Part shown: positions 14,185-21,819 of the stretch, one piece after another
Layout: each line of letters starts with the position of its first letter
Position numbering within the stretch: the stretch's first letter is position 1
Assembly: GCA_900542125.1 (NCBI GenBank)
Contig: UQMO01000028.1
Coordinates: 1-28,939 of the forward strand
DNA: 28,939 nucleotides
Direction: 5' to 3'
DNA from: an uncultured Collinsella sp.
Lineage (GTDB): Bacteria; Actinomycetota; Coriobacteriia; Coriobacteriales; Coriobacteriaceae
The notes under the pieces: model-generated
Told to the model about the DNA's origin: nothing
What the model saw: the letters and a program-made list of their open reading frames with translations, nothing else
The model's database searches: none
Position numbers and translations under genes: made by a program

Positions 14185-15102
14185 CTATTTTCCGAGCGGG
14201 GAGAATTCGTCGACGATGAGGTCGAGGCATTGCGGAAGCGCGCGGGCTCCAAAGACGCCCGAATTGCTGGAGATAATCTCGCCATCGAACTGCATGCCCA
14301 GCGACGGGGTGCAGGTGATCTTGGCTTCCTTGGTCTGGATGATCTTGAACTGCGGGCGCCCGAGTACCTTGCCGGCGGGGTCAAGCGCAGCGGTGATCAC
14401 GGTAGGCAGCAGCTGCACGGTGCGCACGGGTTCGATGACCGCAATGTCGACCATGCCATCGTTCATGCGGCAGTCGGGGAACAGGTTGATGTCGTTTTGG
14501 ATGACCGAGGTGTTGCCGGCCATGCAGCAGATGCCGTCGAGCTCCTCGACAATGCCGTCATGCTCAATCGTAAAGTGCGCTACCGTAGGGTTGGGCGTGG
14601 CGAGCGCAGAGAGGAAGTAGGCGATCTCGCCGATGTCGTTTTTGGTGGGGGCGGCCTTCATCATGATCTCGGCGTCGAAGCCCGAGCCGGCGATGATGAT
14701 GAAGCCGTGGCGCTTCTCGTTGCCGTTCTCGTCGAGCCAAAAGAGCTCGCCCATGTCGACTTTGACCGTGCGACCGGCACGGCAGGCCTTGGCGAGCGCC
14801 GCCGCCTCGGGGGCATTGCCGATGTTGTTGAAGAACAGGCAGGCCGTACCGGAGGGGAAGACGAGCGTGGGGACACCGCATCCGCGCATCTGGTCGAGCA
14901 CGTTGGAGACAGTGCCGTCGCCGCCCGAAACGACCACGCGGTCAAACTCGCGCACGTCTGCCACGGCGTCCTCGGGTTCCATGCCATCGCCGATAAAGCG
15001 CATCACGACCTCGTCGCCGCCCTGTGCAAGGGCGTGCGTGAATGCGAAGATTTCATCTGAGCTGGGGCCCGATGCCGGGTTGTGGATGATAAGGCAGCGC
15101 AT
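14185..15102 (-). CDS. Diacylglycerol/lipid kinase family protein (YegS/DagK-like)
   Basis: A 305-residue cytoplasmic enzyme of the DAGK catalytic superfamily, which phosphorylates a lipid hydroxyl such as diacylglycerol using ATP. Motifs are NPASG (8-12), GGDGT (60-64) and PSGTAC (83-88), where most relatives have P-x-GT-x-N; the Asn is replaced by Cys. GSGFDAEIM and LGMQFDGE, the late Asp-Gly motif, are also visible. The ribosome binding site at ATG 15102 is weak. In Gram-positive bacteria DgkB of this family recycles diacylglycerol from lipoteichoic acid synthesis, but the lipid used here is not determined by sequence. It forms a two-gene unit with the 30-residue membrane protein. Confidence 0.85.
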   Translation of the reverse strand: MRCLIIHNPASGPSSDEIFAFTHALAQGGDEVVMRFIGDGMEPEDAVADVREFDRVVVSGGDGTVSNVLDQMRGCGVPTLVFPSGTACLFFNNIGNAPEAAALAKACRAGRTVKVDMGELFWLDENGNEKRHGFIIIAGSGFDAEIMMKAAPTKNDIGEIAYFLSALATPNPTVAHFTIEHDGIVEELDGICCMAGNTSVIQNDINLFPDCRMNDGMVDIAVIEPVRTVQLLPTVITAALDPAGKVLGRPQFKIIQTKEAKITCTPSLGMQFDGEIISSNSGVFGARALPQCLDLIVDEFSPLGK

Positions 15103-15132
15103 ACTTACGTTCCCGTTCTGTGACTAACCGAG

Positions 15133-15138
15133 TATAGT
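15133..15138 (+). promoter_or_regulatory. Candidate -10 for the RNase D gene
   Basis: TATAGT at 15133-15138 lies 63 bases ahead of ATG 15201 in the divergent gap between the lipid kinase and RNase D. No matching -35 is evident. Confidence 0.35.
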
Positions 15139-15200
15139 TGTAAGGCAATGCCGATATCCTACCCGTGTTTTTCGGGCCTAACCTTATTCGATGGGTTGAT

Positions 15201-16334
15201 ATGTACATTTCCACACATCAGGCTCTACTCGACTTTTGCCAGCGCGCCCGTGAGTTCGACGCGATTGCCGTCGATACCGAGTTTTTGCGCGAGCGCACGT
15301 TCCATCCGCGTCTATGTTTGGTTCAGATTGCCACCCCTGCTGAGAGCGTCGCGGTCGATCCCCTGGTAATCGACGACCTATCGCCGCTGGCCGAGCTTAT
15401 GGCCGACGAGAGCGTGACCAAGGTCTTCCACGCGTGCTCGCAGGATATGGAGGTCATGCTCCATACCGTGGGCGTGCTGCCACGACCGATTTTTGACACG
15501 CAGGTGGCCGCCGCCTTTTTGGGCGAGCGCCAGCAGATTTCGTATGGCGCGCTTGTTCAGACGTTCTGCGGTGTATCGCTGCCCAAGACCGAGTCGCTGA
15601 CTGACTGGTCGCGCCGCCCGCTGACCGATAAGCAGATTGAGTATGCGATCGACGACGTCAAGTACCTGATCGTCGCCTATACCGAGATGATGAGCCGTCT
15701 GCGCGAGCTGGGCCGTGTGGACTGGGTGCTCGACGAGTTGCGCCCGCTGGCTGACGAGTCGCACTATCGCGCCGATCGCCACGAGGCGTTCCGCAAGGTC
15801 AAACGCATCAATTCGTGTAGCCGTCATCAGTTGGGCATCGCGCGCGAGCTCGCCGCTTGGCGCGAGGATCGCGCCGAGCGCCGTAACATCCCGCGCAAGT
15901 GGGTCATGTCCGACGACACGCTGCTTGCGCTCGTTAAGCGCAATCCCGTGCGCGTTGAGGAGTTCCGTAGCATTCGCGGTACCGATCAGTTGGGGGAGCG
16001 CGACGTGGACGGTGCGCTCATGGCCATCAAGCGCGGCGCGAGCTGCCCGCACGATCGCCTGCCGCTCATGGTGCGCGGGCACCGTCAGATTTCGCCGGAG
16101 TTGGAGAGCGTGACGGACCTGATGTATGCGCTCATTCGCCTAGTTGCCGAGCGCTCGGGCGTGGCGACCTCGGTCATTGCCTCGCGCGATGACCTGGCCG
16201 ACTACATTGAGCATCCCGAGCAGAGCCCCCTGCGCGAAGGCTGGCGCTTTGAGCTCGTGGGTTCGCGTCTAGACGATCTGCTTTCCGGCAATATGGGGTT
16301 GACGGTGAAGGACGGCAAAATCGAGCTCCTGTAG
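15201..16334 (+). CDS. rnd: Ribonuclease D
   Basis: A 377-residue 3'-5' exoribonuclease of the DEDDy type that trims the 3' ends of tRNA precursors and other small RNAs. The DEDD residues are visible as Asp25 and Glu27 (DTEF), Asp82 (SQDME) and Asp152, with the Tyr148 of the y subclass in YAIDDVKYL. An HRDC-type domain follows at about 210-285, beginning CSRHQLGIARELAAWRE. ATG 15201 is preferred because the protein then starts MYISTHQALLDF just before the first strand; an in-frame GTG at 15165 adds 12 residues with no support. The ribosome binding site is weak. It is probably an independent gene. Confidence 0.92.
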   Translation: MYISTHQALLDFCQRAREFDAIAVDTEFLRERTFHPRLCLVQIATPAESVAVDPLVIDDLSPLAELMADESVTKVFHACSQDMEVMLHTVGVLPRPIFDTQVAAAFLGERQQISYGALVQTFCGVSLPKTESLTDWSRRPLTDKQIEYAIDDVKYLIVAYTEMMSRLRELGRVDWVLDELRPLADESHYRADRHEAFRKVKRINSCSRHQLGIARELAAWREDRAERRNIPRKWVMSDDTLLALVKRNPVRVEEFRSIRGTDQLGERDVDGALMAIKRGASCPHDRLPLMVRGHRQISPELESVTDLMYALIRLVAERSGVATSVIASRDDLADYIEHPEQSPLREGWRFELVGSRLDDLLSGNMGLTVKDGKIELL

Positions 16335-16398
16335 GGAAGCCTAGCCGGTTGAGTGGGTAAAATGCCTCCAACGTGTAACTCGACTCGGAGGAATTCGC

Positions 16399-17103
16399 AT
16401 GCCTTATTACTATGGATACGGCTTTGGCATCGACCCGCTGTACCTGCTGGTTGTTCTTGTCTGCACGGTGCTTGGCCTTGCCGCACAGAACTATATCAAC
16501 TCGACGTACAAAACCTGGTCCAAGGTTCGCTCGGACGGCGATATGGGTGCCACAGTCGCTCGCCGCATGCTCGATGCCAACGGTTGTAGCGCCGTGGGTA
16601 TCAAGGGTGTCGCTGGCGAGCTCACCGACCATTACAACCCGCAGGACAACAACCTGTATCTGTCGGATGCCAACCGTTCGGGCGGTTCGGTCGCAAGCGT
16701 TGCCGTCGCCTGCCACGAGGCGGGCCATGCCGCCCAGCGTCAAAGCGGCTATGCCATGATGAAAGTGCGTACCGCCCTCGTGCCGGTCGTCAACTTTACC
16801 CAGAACACCTGGACCATCGTGTTACTCTTGGGCCTGTTTATGAACATTGCCGGGCTCACGACCCTCGCGTTGATCTTCTTCTCGTTTAGTGTGCTGTTCC
16901 AACTCGTTACGTTGCCTGTCGAGATTGACGCCAGCCGACGTGCTGTGGCGTACATCGAGCAGTCGGGCATGAGCTCCAAGCAGGTCAACGGCGCCAAGAA
17001 GGTACTGACGGCAGCCGCGCTTACCTATGTGGCCGCAGCGCTCACTTCGATTATTCAGCTGCTCTACCTTATGGCTCGCTACAACAGAAACTCCAACCGA
17101 TAA
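16399..17103 (+). CDS. Zinc metallopeptidase, YugP-like
   Basis: A 234-residue membrane protease of the YugP (DUF/COG2738) family. Tyr/Gly-rich N-terminal residues precede a first membrane helix at about 13-31. The zinc site HEAGH is at residues 106-110 (ACHEAGHAAQ), and Glu175 in PVEIDASRRA is the probable third ligand. Two or three further helices are seen at about 135-172 and 200-225. The motif order fits a protease with its active site at the cytoplasmic membrane face; the substrate of this family is not established. CGGAGGA upstream of ATG 16399 is a strong ribosome binding site. A TAAAAT at 16358-16363 may be its -10. It lies between RNase D and xseA. Confidence 0.88.
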   Translation: MPYYYGYGFGIDPLYLLVVLVCTVLGLAAQNYINSTYKTWSKVRSDGDMGATVARRMLDANGCSAVGIKGVAGELTDHYNPQDNNLYLSDANRSGGSVASVAVACHEAGHAAQRQSGYAMMKVRTALVPVVNFTQNTWTIVLLLGLFMNIAGLTTLALIFFSFSVLFQLVTLPVEIDASRRAVAYIEQSGMSSKQVNGAKKVLTAAALTYVAAALTSIIQLLYLMARYNRNSNR

Positions 17104-17119
17104 CAAATTGGGTCACTGG

Positions 17120-17149
17120 GCGCCGCGGGGATTCGTGTCCCCGCGGCGC
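17120..17149 (+). terminator. GC-rich hairpin after the metallopeptidase
   Basis: A perfect 11-bp GC-rich stem (17120-17130 with 17139-17149) with an 8-nt loop follows the metallopeptidase stop. It lacks a T-tract, so it may be a weak terminator or an mRNA stabiliser. TACTAT at 17152-17157 right after it could be a -10 for xseA. Confidence 0.5.
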
Positions 17150-17218
17150 TGTACTATGTGTTGGACTTAATTTCGCACGGGGCCGGAGCCTCTGTGCTCG
17201 ATAACGAAAGGAGGCTGC

Positions 17219-18670
17219 GTGGCAGGCTGGAACCTAACCGGCAATGCTGTTTCCGCCGAGTTTGACGGCTCGGACGATCAGGAGCGCAAGGAGCTCAGCG
17301 TGAGCCAGGCGGTGGAGATCGCCGCCGGTGCGCTCGATGCCATTCCGCAGCTGAGCGTTCTGGGCGAGGTCACAGGTTTTCGTGGTCCTAACGCCCGAAG
17401 CGGTCACTGCTATTTCCAGATCAAGGACGATTCGGCCGCCGTTGACTGCATCATTTGGAAGGGCGCCTATCTCAAGCGCACGTTCGATCTGCGCGACGGC
17501 ATGCAGGTGAGCTTTAAGGGCAGCTTCAATCTCTATAAGGCCACGGGCCGCATGAGCTTTGTCGCTCGCTCGTTTTCGCTGGCGGGGGAGGGTTTGCTGC
17601 GTCAACAAGTGGCGCAACTGGCCGAAAAGCTACGCCGCGAGGGCCTGATGGACGAAGCGCGCAAGCGCCGCATCCCGGTGTTCTGCTCCCGCGTGGCGGT
17701 CGTCACCTCGCTTTCGGGCGCCGTAATCGACGACGTCAAGCGCACGTTGCGTCGTCGCAACCCTCTCGTCGAGCTCGTCTGCGTGGGCGCCAAGGTCCAG
17801 GGCGAGGGCGCACCGGCAGAGCTAATCGAGGGGCTGCACCGTGCCGCCGCCATTACGCCGGCGCCGGATTGCATTTTGCTGGTGCGCGGCGGCGGCTCCT
17901 TTGAGGACCTCATGACCTTCAACGACGAGGAGCTTGCCCGCGCGGTGGCGGCTTGTCCTGTGCCCGTGGTGACCGGCATTGGCCATGAGCCCGATACCTC
18001 GATTTGCGATATGGTGAGCGACCGCCGCGCCTCCACGCCAACGGCAGCGGCAGAATCGGTGGCGCCGGCTATGACGGAGTTGGCCGATGTGCTCGAGGCG
18101 CGCCATCAGCGTCTGGGCGCCGCGATGGCCTTGATGATCGGGTCGAATCAGGTCGATCTGGAAATGCTCGATCAGCGCGGGCGCCGTGCCTGGGATACCT
18201 ATACGGCTCGCTTGGGCGATGCGCTCGATGCGGCCGCGTGCCGCCCGTGCCTCAACGACCCCACATTTATGGTCGAGCGTCGCGAATCGGAGCTTGCGCT
18301 GACTGCCGATCGCCTGTCGGGCGCCATAGTACGCTCGGTCGGGACATTTCGCTCCACCTTTGAGCGTTTGCCCGAGCGTCTGGTTACAAGCACCTCGGGG
18401 CTCGATGGTAAGCGCCATGCGCTCACGCTCGCAAGCTCCCGCCTGGAGCATCAGGGGCGCACGATGCTCAGCAAGCCAGCGTCCGACCTGGGCCGTGCAG
18501 CGGCTTCGCTCGATGCCCTGTCGCCGCTCAAGGTGCTCGCCCGCGGCTATTCCATCGCGTACAGCGTTGATGGTGTGGCCACGAGCGCCAAGACCTTTAA
18601 GCCCGGCGACGCCATCCGTGTGCGCATGGCAGACGGTAACGTTGCGGCAACGGTCAATACGGTCGAATAG
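17219..18670 (+). CDS. xseA: Exodeoxyribonuclease VII large subunit
   Basis: A 483-residue XseA, the catalytic subunit of exonuclease VII, which degrades single-stranded DNA from both ends to short oligonucleotides. An N-terminal OB fold (about 28-125; VLGEVTGFRGPNARSGHCYF) is preceded by a 25-residue extension. The catalytic domain has VVTSLSGAVIDDVKRTL, LVRGGGSFEDLMTFND and GIGHEPDTSICDMVSDRRASTPTAAAE. A long helical region then runs to a C-terminal segment with SPLKVLARGYSIA. GTG 17219 has AGGAGG four to five bases upstream. The length is slightly above the usual 400-450. It is followed by xseB 42 bases later, the usual operon. Confidence 0.95.
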   Translation: MAGWNLTGNAVSAEFDGSDDQERKELSVSQAVEIAAGALDAIPQLSVLGEVTGFRGPNARSGHCYFQIKDDSAAVDCIIWKGAYLKRTFDLRDGMQVSFKGSFNLYKATGRMSFVARSFSLAGEGLLRQQVAQLAEKLRREGLMDEARKRRIPVFCSRVAVVTSLSGAVIDDVKRTLRRRNPLVELVCVGAKVQGEGAPAELIEGLHRAAAITPAPDCILLVRGGGSFEDLMTFNDEELARAVAACPVPVVTGIGHEPDTSICDMVSDRRASTPTAAAESVAPAMTELADVLEARHQRLGAAMALMIGSNQVDLEMLDQRGRRAWDTYTARLGDALDAAACRPCLNDPTFMVERRESELALTADRLSGAIVRSVGTFRSTFERLPERLVTSTSGLDGKRHALTLASSRLEHQGRTMLSKPASDLGRAAASLDALSPLKVLARGYSIAYSVDGVATSAKTFKPGDAIRVRMADGNVAATVNTVE

Positions 18671-18712
18671 ACCGCGTTTTACAGTGATAAACCTTTGGGA
18701 AAGGAAATAGAT

Positions 18713-18979
18713 ATGGCAGAGAAGACCCCGGTCGAGCAGCTTACGTACAAGCAGGCCTCGCAGGAGCTGGAGCTCATCATCCGCAGCCTGGAGTCGGGCG
18801 ACATGGAGCTCGAGGAGTCGCTCGAGAGCTACACCCGCGGCGTCGAGCTCCTCAAGAGCCTGCGCACACGCTTGGCCGATGCCGAGCAGAAGGTCTCGGT
18901 GCTTCTTAAGGACGTCGACGGCAACGACGTGCTTGCCGACGGCGAAGCCGCCAACACGGACGACAACCTCTCGTTCTAA
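18713..18979 (+). CDS. xseB: Exodeoxyribonuclease VII small subunit
   Basis: An 88-residue XseB that binds the long helices of XseA and is needed for a functional exonuclease VII. The family pattern is clear: LTYKQASQELELIIRSLESGDMELEESLESYTRGVELLK. The acidic C-terminal tail (residues 68-88) is not conserved. ATG 18713 has AAAGGA upstream; an in-frame ATG at 18695 would place that site inside the gene. It is co-transcribed with xseA and followed by a long inverted repeat that may end the transcript. Confidence 0.93.
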   Translation: MAEKTPVEQLTYKQASQELELIIRSLESGDMELEESLESYTRGVELLKSLRTRLADAEQKVSVLLKDVDGNDVLADGEAANTDDNLSF

Positions 18980-18999
18980 CCATCTCGCAGTCCACTTTG

Positions 19000-19111
19000 G
19001 GGTAGTCTTTTTGGGACGGGGCTTTTTTGACTACCTCTTGTCGGCTGCCTCGCCGAGCACTTGCGTTTGCGAAAAAGTAGTCAAAAAAGCCCCGTCGCAA
19101 AAAGACTACCC
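19000..19111. repeat. 35-bp inverted repeat (one mismatch) around a 42-nt loop
   Basis: Arms 19000-19034 and 19077-19111 are complementary at all but one position. Each arm carries a GACTACC-type end, a GGGACGGGG core and a run of six T or A residues. The element lies between the convergent xseB and MerR-effector genes. It could be a bidirectional terminator, but the arms are far longer than needed, which is more like a non-autonomous palindromic repeat. No target-site duplication was confirmed. Confidence 0.75.
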
Positions 19112-19174
19112 TGGTGGCTTGGCCATTGGAGGTGAATGTTGCTTGCCTTTTGGCGTGTTAGGTGAGTTGAGGCG

Positions 19175-19630
19175 CTATCGCTGGTCGATTTCACCGGGTT
19201 CAACCATTATTTCTAGCGTGTGTAAATATTCATCTTGATTGTCAGATATGTATTCGCTTACATACCAGAATTCTAGAAGAGGCCCTGCGGCAATGAGATG
19301 ATTCTGGTCCATGAATTCATTCATTTCCCTCCATATTGTCGGCGTTATTTCTGCAGGTCCGGTGGTTGTCCTGCAAAGATAGTCGCCTTCTGGGAAAATC
19401 TCGCACCCTTTATCGTCGATTGATTCGAGTGAAAGCAGCGTCTTCTCTGCTACCAGGCAACCGTCGGCGCTTCTGCGCGATGGTTCAAGGATGAAGCATG
19501 GAACCGTGTGTATCGAATCGATTTCCATCCCGAGTTCTTTCATGCGCTTAATGGTGGCGTAGGGAATTATGTCGCCGTTTAGCTCATCCTCGCTTACGAT
19601 GACATATCCTCGGGGTCCCTTATGAACCAC
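19175..19630 (-). CDS. GyrI-like effector-binding domain, probably separated from its MerR regulator
   Basis: A 151-residue protein resembling the C-terminal small-molecule binding domain (GyrI-like/BmrR type) of MerR-family multidrug regulators: an N-terminal VIVSEDELNGDIIPYATIKRM strand-helix, TVPCFILEP, DYLCRTTTGP and a late helix-strand LEFWYVSEYISDN. The GTG start at 19630 overlaps the MerR stop by 11 bases and has no good ribosome binding site. Removing one G of the GGG at the junction would fuse the two frames into a single protein of about 279 residues, the normal length of such regulators. It is therefore either a frameshifted half gene or a coupled separate subunit. Ligand unknown; hydrophobic drugs or esters are plausible. 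Confidence 0.7.
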   Translation of the reverse strand: MVHKGPRGYVIVSEDELNGDIIPYATIKRMKELGMEIDSIHTVPCFILEPSRRSADGCLVAEKTLLSLESIDDKGCEIFPEGDYLCRTTTGPAEITPTIWREMNEFMDQNHLIAAGPLLEFWYVSEYISDNQDEYLHTLEIMVEPGEIDQR

Positions 19631-20006
19631 CCTCGACTGTTATTTCCTCGCGTGCTCTTAACGACATGGATATGTTCTGCATGCAATGCTCGATCTTTCG
19701 GCGCCGTTGCGATAGTTTTGCTATGGCTGCGTCGATGCTATCAAGTTCGTTGCTGAACAGTTCAAAGCTCGTTTCGAGTGAATGGTTATCTAGGAAAGAT
19801 CTGATTTCGCTAAGCGTGTAGTTCATATTGAGCATTGACATGATGATGTTGAGTCTGCCGAAATCGTCCTTCCTGTATTCACGGTAGGCATTCGCCCCGC
19901 GCTTTGGGGCAACTAAACCAATTGCCTCGTAATAGCGAAGAGTGTCTGCGCTTACGCCGTAGAGGCCGGCCGTCTGCTTGATATTAAGGGAAAACTCGCG
20001 TTCCAT
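19620..20006 (-). CDS. MerR family transcriptional regulator (DNA-binding part)
   Basis: A 128-residue protein with a MerR winged helix-turn-helix: FSLNIKQTAGLYGVSADTLRYYEAIGL at about 6-31, the wing around ANAYREYRKDDFGRL and the following helices. A coiled-coil dimerisation helix follows at about 80-115 (ELDSIDAAIAKLSQRRRKIEHCM). ATG 20006 has AAGGTG upstream. The family activates promoters with an overlong -35/-10 spacer by twisting DNA when ligand is bound. The divergent esterase gene has such a promoter candidate at 20157-20187. The ligand-binding half is in the overlapping downstream frame, so the protein may be truncated by a frameshift. Confidence 0.85.
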   Translation of the reverse strand: MEREFSLNIKQTAGLYGVSADTLRYYEAIGLVAPKRGANAYREYRKDDFGRLNIIMSMLNMNYTLSEIRSFLDNHSLETSFELFSNELDSIDAAIAKLSQRRRKIEHCMQNISMSLRAREEITVEGGS

Positions 20007-20156
20007 GTCACACCTTCCGACTGCCCTAGGGCCACTCAAAACCTTGGAGCTATTCTAATGTTTGTTACTCCGTCATTGTCGGGCAAGCGGTCGTTTTGAC
20101 GAGGTGAACGGTCTTAAGCGCTTGGTATCCAGCTGGTATTCCATCGAAACACGTCG

Positions 20157-20187
20157 TTGACCTTTGACTTTCTCCAAATTCTAAGAT
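20157..20187 (+). promoter_or_regulatory. Candidate MerR-type promoter with 19-bp spacer for the esterase gene
   Basis: TTGACC (20157-20162) and TAAGAT (20182-20187) are separated by 19 bases, the overlong spacing typical of MerR-activated promoters. An imperfect dyad TTTG / CAAA lies in the spacer. The site is about 65 bases upstream of ATG 20252, in the 245-base divergent region with the MerR gene. The function is inferred. Confidence 0.5.
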
Positions 20188-20251
20188 GGTTTCAAGCCAG
20201 CTAGCTTAAATCATATCGATCTAGCATCTTAATTGTGAGGAAGGACAAGCA

Positions 20252-21742
20252 ATGAAGGTCAAGACTAGGACGGGTATAGTTTCGGGCAAGACGCTCGAAA
20301 ACGGGGTTGAAGCTTTTTTGGGCATTCCCTATGCAAAGCAGCCGGTAGGTGATCTTCGCTGGCGTGCCCCTGAGCGCCTTGATGATTCCGATGAGGAAAT
20401 TGAATGCGTGGAATTCGGGCATTCTGCCAGGCAATTTATCGATGAAGTTGAACTCGCTTCGCTTCATGAGCAAGGGGAGGATTGCCTGAGCCTTAACGTG
20501 TGGGTCAGGGGACACGCACGCAAGAACCTTCCTGTCATGGTATATATCCATGGTGGTGCCTACTTCTCAGGTGGATCTGCCGACCCGCTATATAACGGCT
20601 CCAATTTTGCGGCAGCGAAGGATGTCGTTATTGTTTCGATTAACTACCGTCTGAACTTGTTTGGGTCGCTGCTGCTCGATTGCCTGCCGGGCGGAGAGGA
20701 CTACAAAGACGCCGGCTATCTTGCCATTCTTGATCAAATCCGTGCGCTCGAGTGGGTGCATGAGAATATTTCGGCCTTCGGCGGTGACCCCAATTGTGTC
20801 ACGCTTTTCGGTGAGTCGGCAGGCTCTTCCAGCCAGGCTCTTCTTTCCATATTGCCAGAGGCAAATAAGTATTTCCAACGTGCGATTTTGGAGTCCGGCC
20901 CTATCCAGCTTTATAAGACCCGCGAGCGCGGCGAGTACTTTGCTCGGGAGTTCGCCGAAATCATGGGATGCAAAACCGCCCAAGAGCTCTTAGCGAAGTC
21001 GGCAGACGAGCTCATTGAGGGCATGCAGGTGTGGTGCGATCGTCATACCTACGAAGTGTCGATAATTTTCTCGCCGGTTTGTGACGGGTCTTTTCTTCCC
21101 AAGAAGCCGATGAAGGCCTGGGCGGAGGGCGCAGCCAAGGATATCGATATCATGATTGGATGTACCGAGGACGAGTTTACTTATTTCCATTTCTATTTCG
21201 ATGACCTTCCCGGATTCTGGCACGGCCAATTCCCGATTCATTTTGATGATCAGATTGATATCGATTACTGGGAGCAAGCATATCGAAAGGCATGGCCTGA
21301 GCGCGATTTTGCCGAGAATTACACCAATTTTATGAACTCAACCGGTTTCTTTGTCGGCACCGACCTTATGGCTGAAGAGCAGTCGGCGTTTAAGCCCGTG
21401 TACAACTATTTGTTCCGTTATAAATCTCGTGTCGAGGGAATGGGTTCTTGCCACGCAATCGAGGTGCCGTTCGTTTTCAAGAATCTTGATACCGCGAGTG
21501 GTCTGATGTTTACGGGTGACAATCCTCCAGCGCATCTCGCGGATGAAATGAACGATGCGTGGTTCAGCTTTGCGAAGACGGGCAAACCGTTTGTTGAGGG
21601 CAAGGCACCATGGGACCCCTATACCGCTGAGAACCACATTCATATGGTAATTGACGAAAACGAGTGGAAGCCGGTGCATTCGCTGCACGCCAAAGAAGAT
21701 TCGGTGTTCCGTCCTATGTACGAGGTACTACTCAACGATTAG
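20252..21742 (+). CDS. Type-B carboxylesterase (para-nitrobenzyl esterase family)
   Basis: A 496-residue alpha/beta-hydrolase, the normal length for pNB-esterase/carboxylesterase enzymes, which hydrolyse carboxylic esters. The catalytic triad is visible: Ser189 in GESAG, Glu308 in TEDEF and His401 in GSCHAIEVPF. The oxyanion hole is HGGAYFSGG (100-108). N-terminal FLGIPYAKQPVGDLRWRAP is the family signature. There is no signal peptide, so it acts in the cytoplasm. GAGGAAGG upstream of ATG 20252 is a good ribosome binding site. Two MFS transporters follow in the same direction, suggesting that an ester is imported and cleaved. The gene is AT-richer than xseA or RNase D, hinting at transfer. 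Substrate unknown. Confidence 0.92.
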   Translation: MKVKTRTGIVSGKTLENGVEAFLGIPYAKQPVGDLRWRAPERLDDSDEEIECVEFGHSARQFIDEVELASLHEQGEDCLSLNVWVRGHARKNLPVMVYIHGGAYFSGGSADPLYNGSNFAAAKDVVIVSINYRLNLFGSLLLDCLPGGEDYKDAGYLAILDQIRALEWVHENISAFGGDPNCVTLFGESAGSSSQALLSILPEANKYFQRAILESGPIQLYKTRERGEYFAREFAEIMGCKTAQELLAKSADELIEGMQVWCDRHTYEVSIIFSPVCDGSFLPKKPMKAWAEGAAKDIDIMIGCTEDEFTYFHFYFDDLPGFWHGQFPIHFDDQIDIDYWEQAYRKAWPERDFAENYTNFMNSTGFFVGTDLMAEEQSAFKPVYNYLFRYKSRVEGMGSCHAIEVPFVFKNLDTASGLMFTGDNPPAHLADEMNDAWFSFAKTGKPFVEGKAPWDPYTAENHIHMVIDENEWKPVHSLHAKEDSVFRPMYEVLLND

Positions 21743-21819
21743 TGAAAGAAGCCGCAATGGAGTGGGCTAATTAGCCCCATTGAATTCAGCTTGAACTATC
21801 CCTGCGTAAGGAGAAAGAA

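Noticed and set aside
8171..19111. Recurring GGGAC hairpins considered as a CRISPR-like array
   Set aside because: Copies are far apart, differ in sequence and lack regular repeat-spacer spacing or cas genes.
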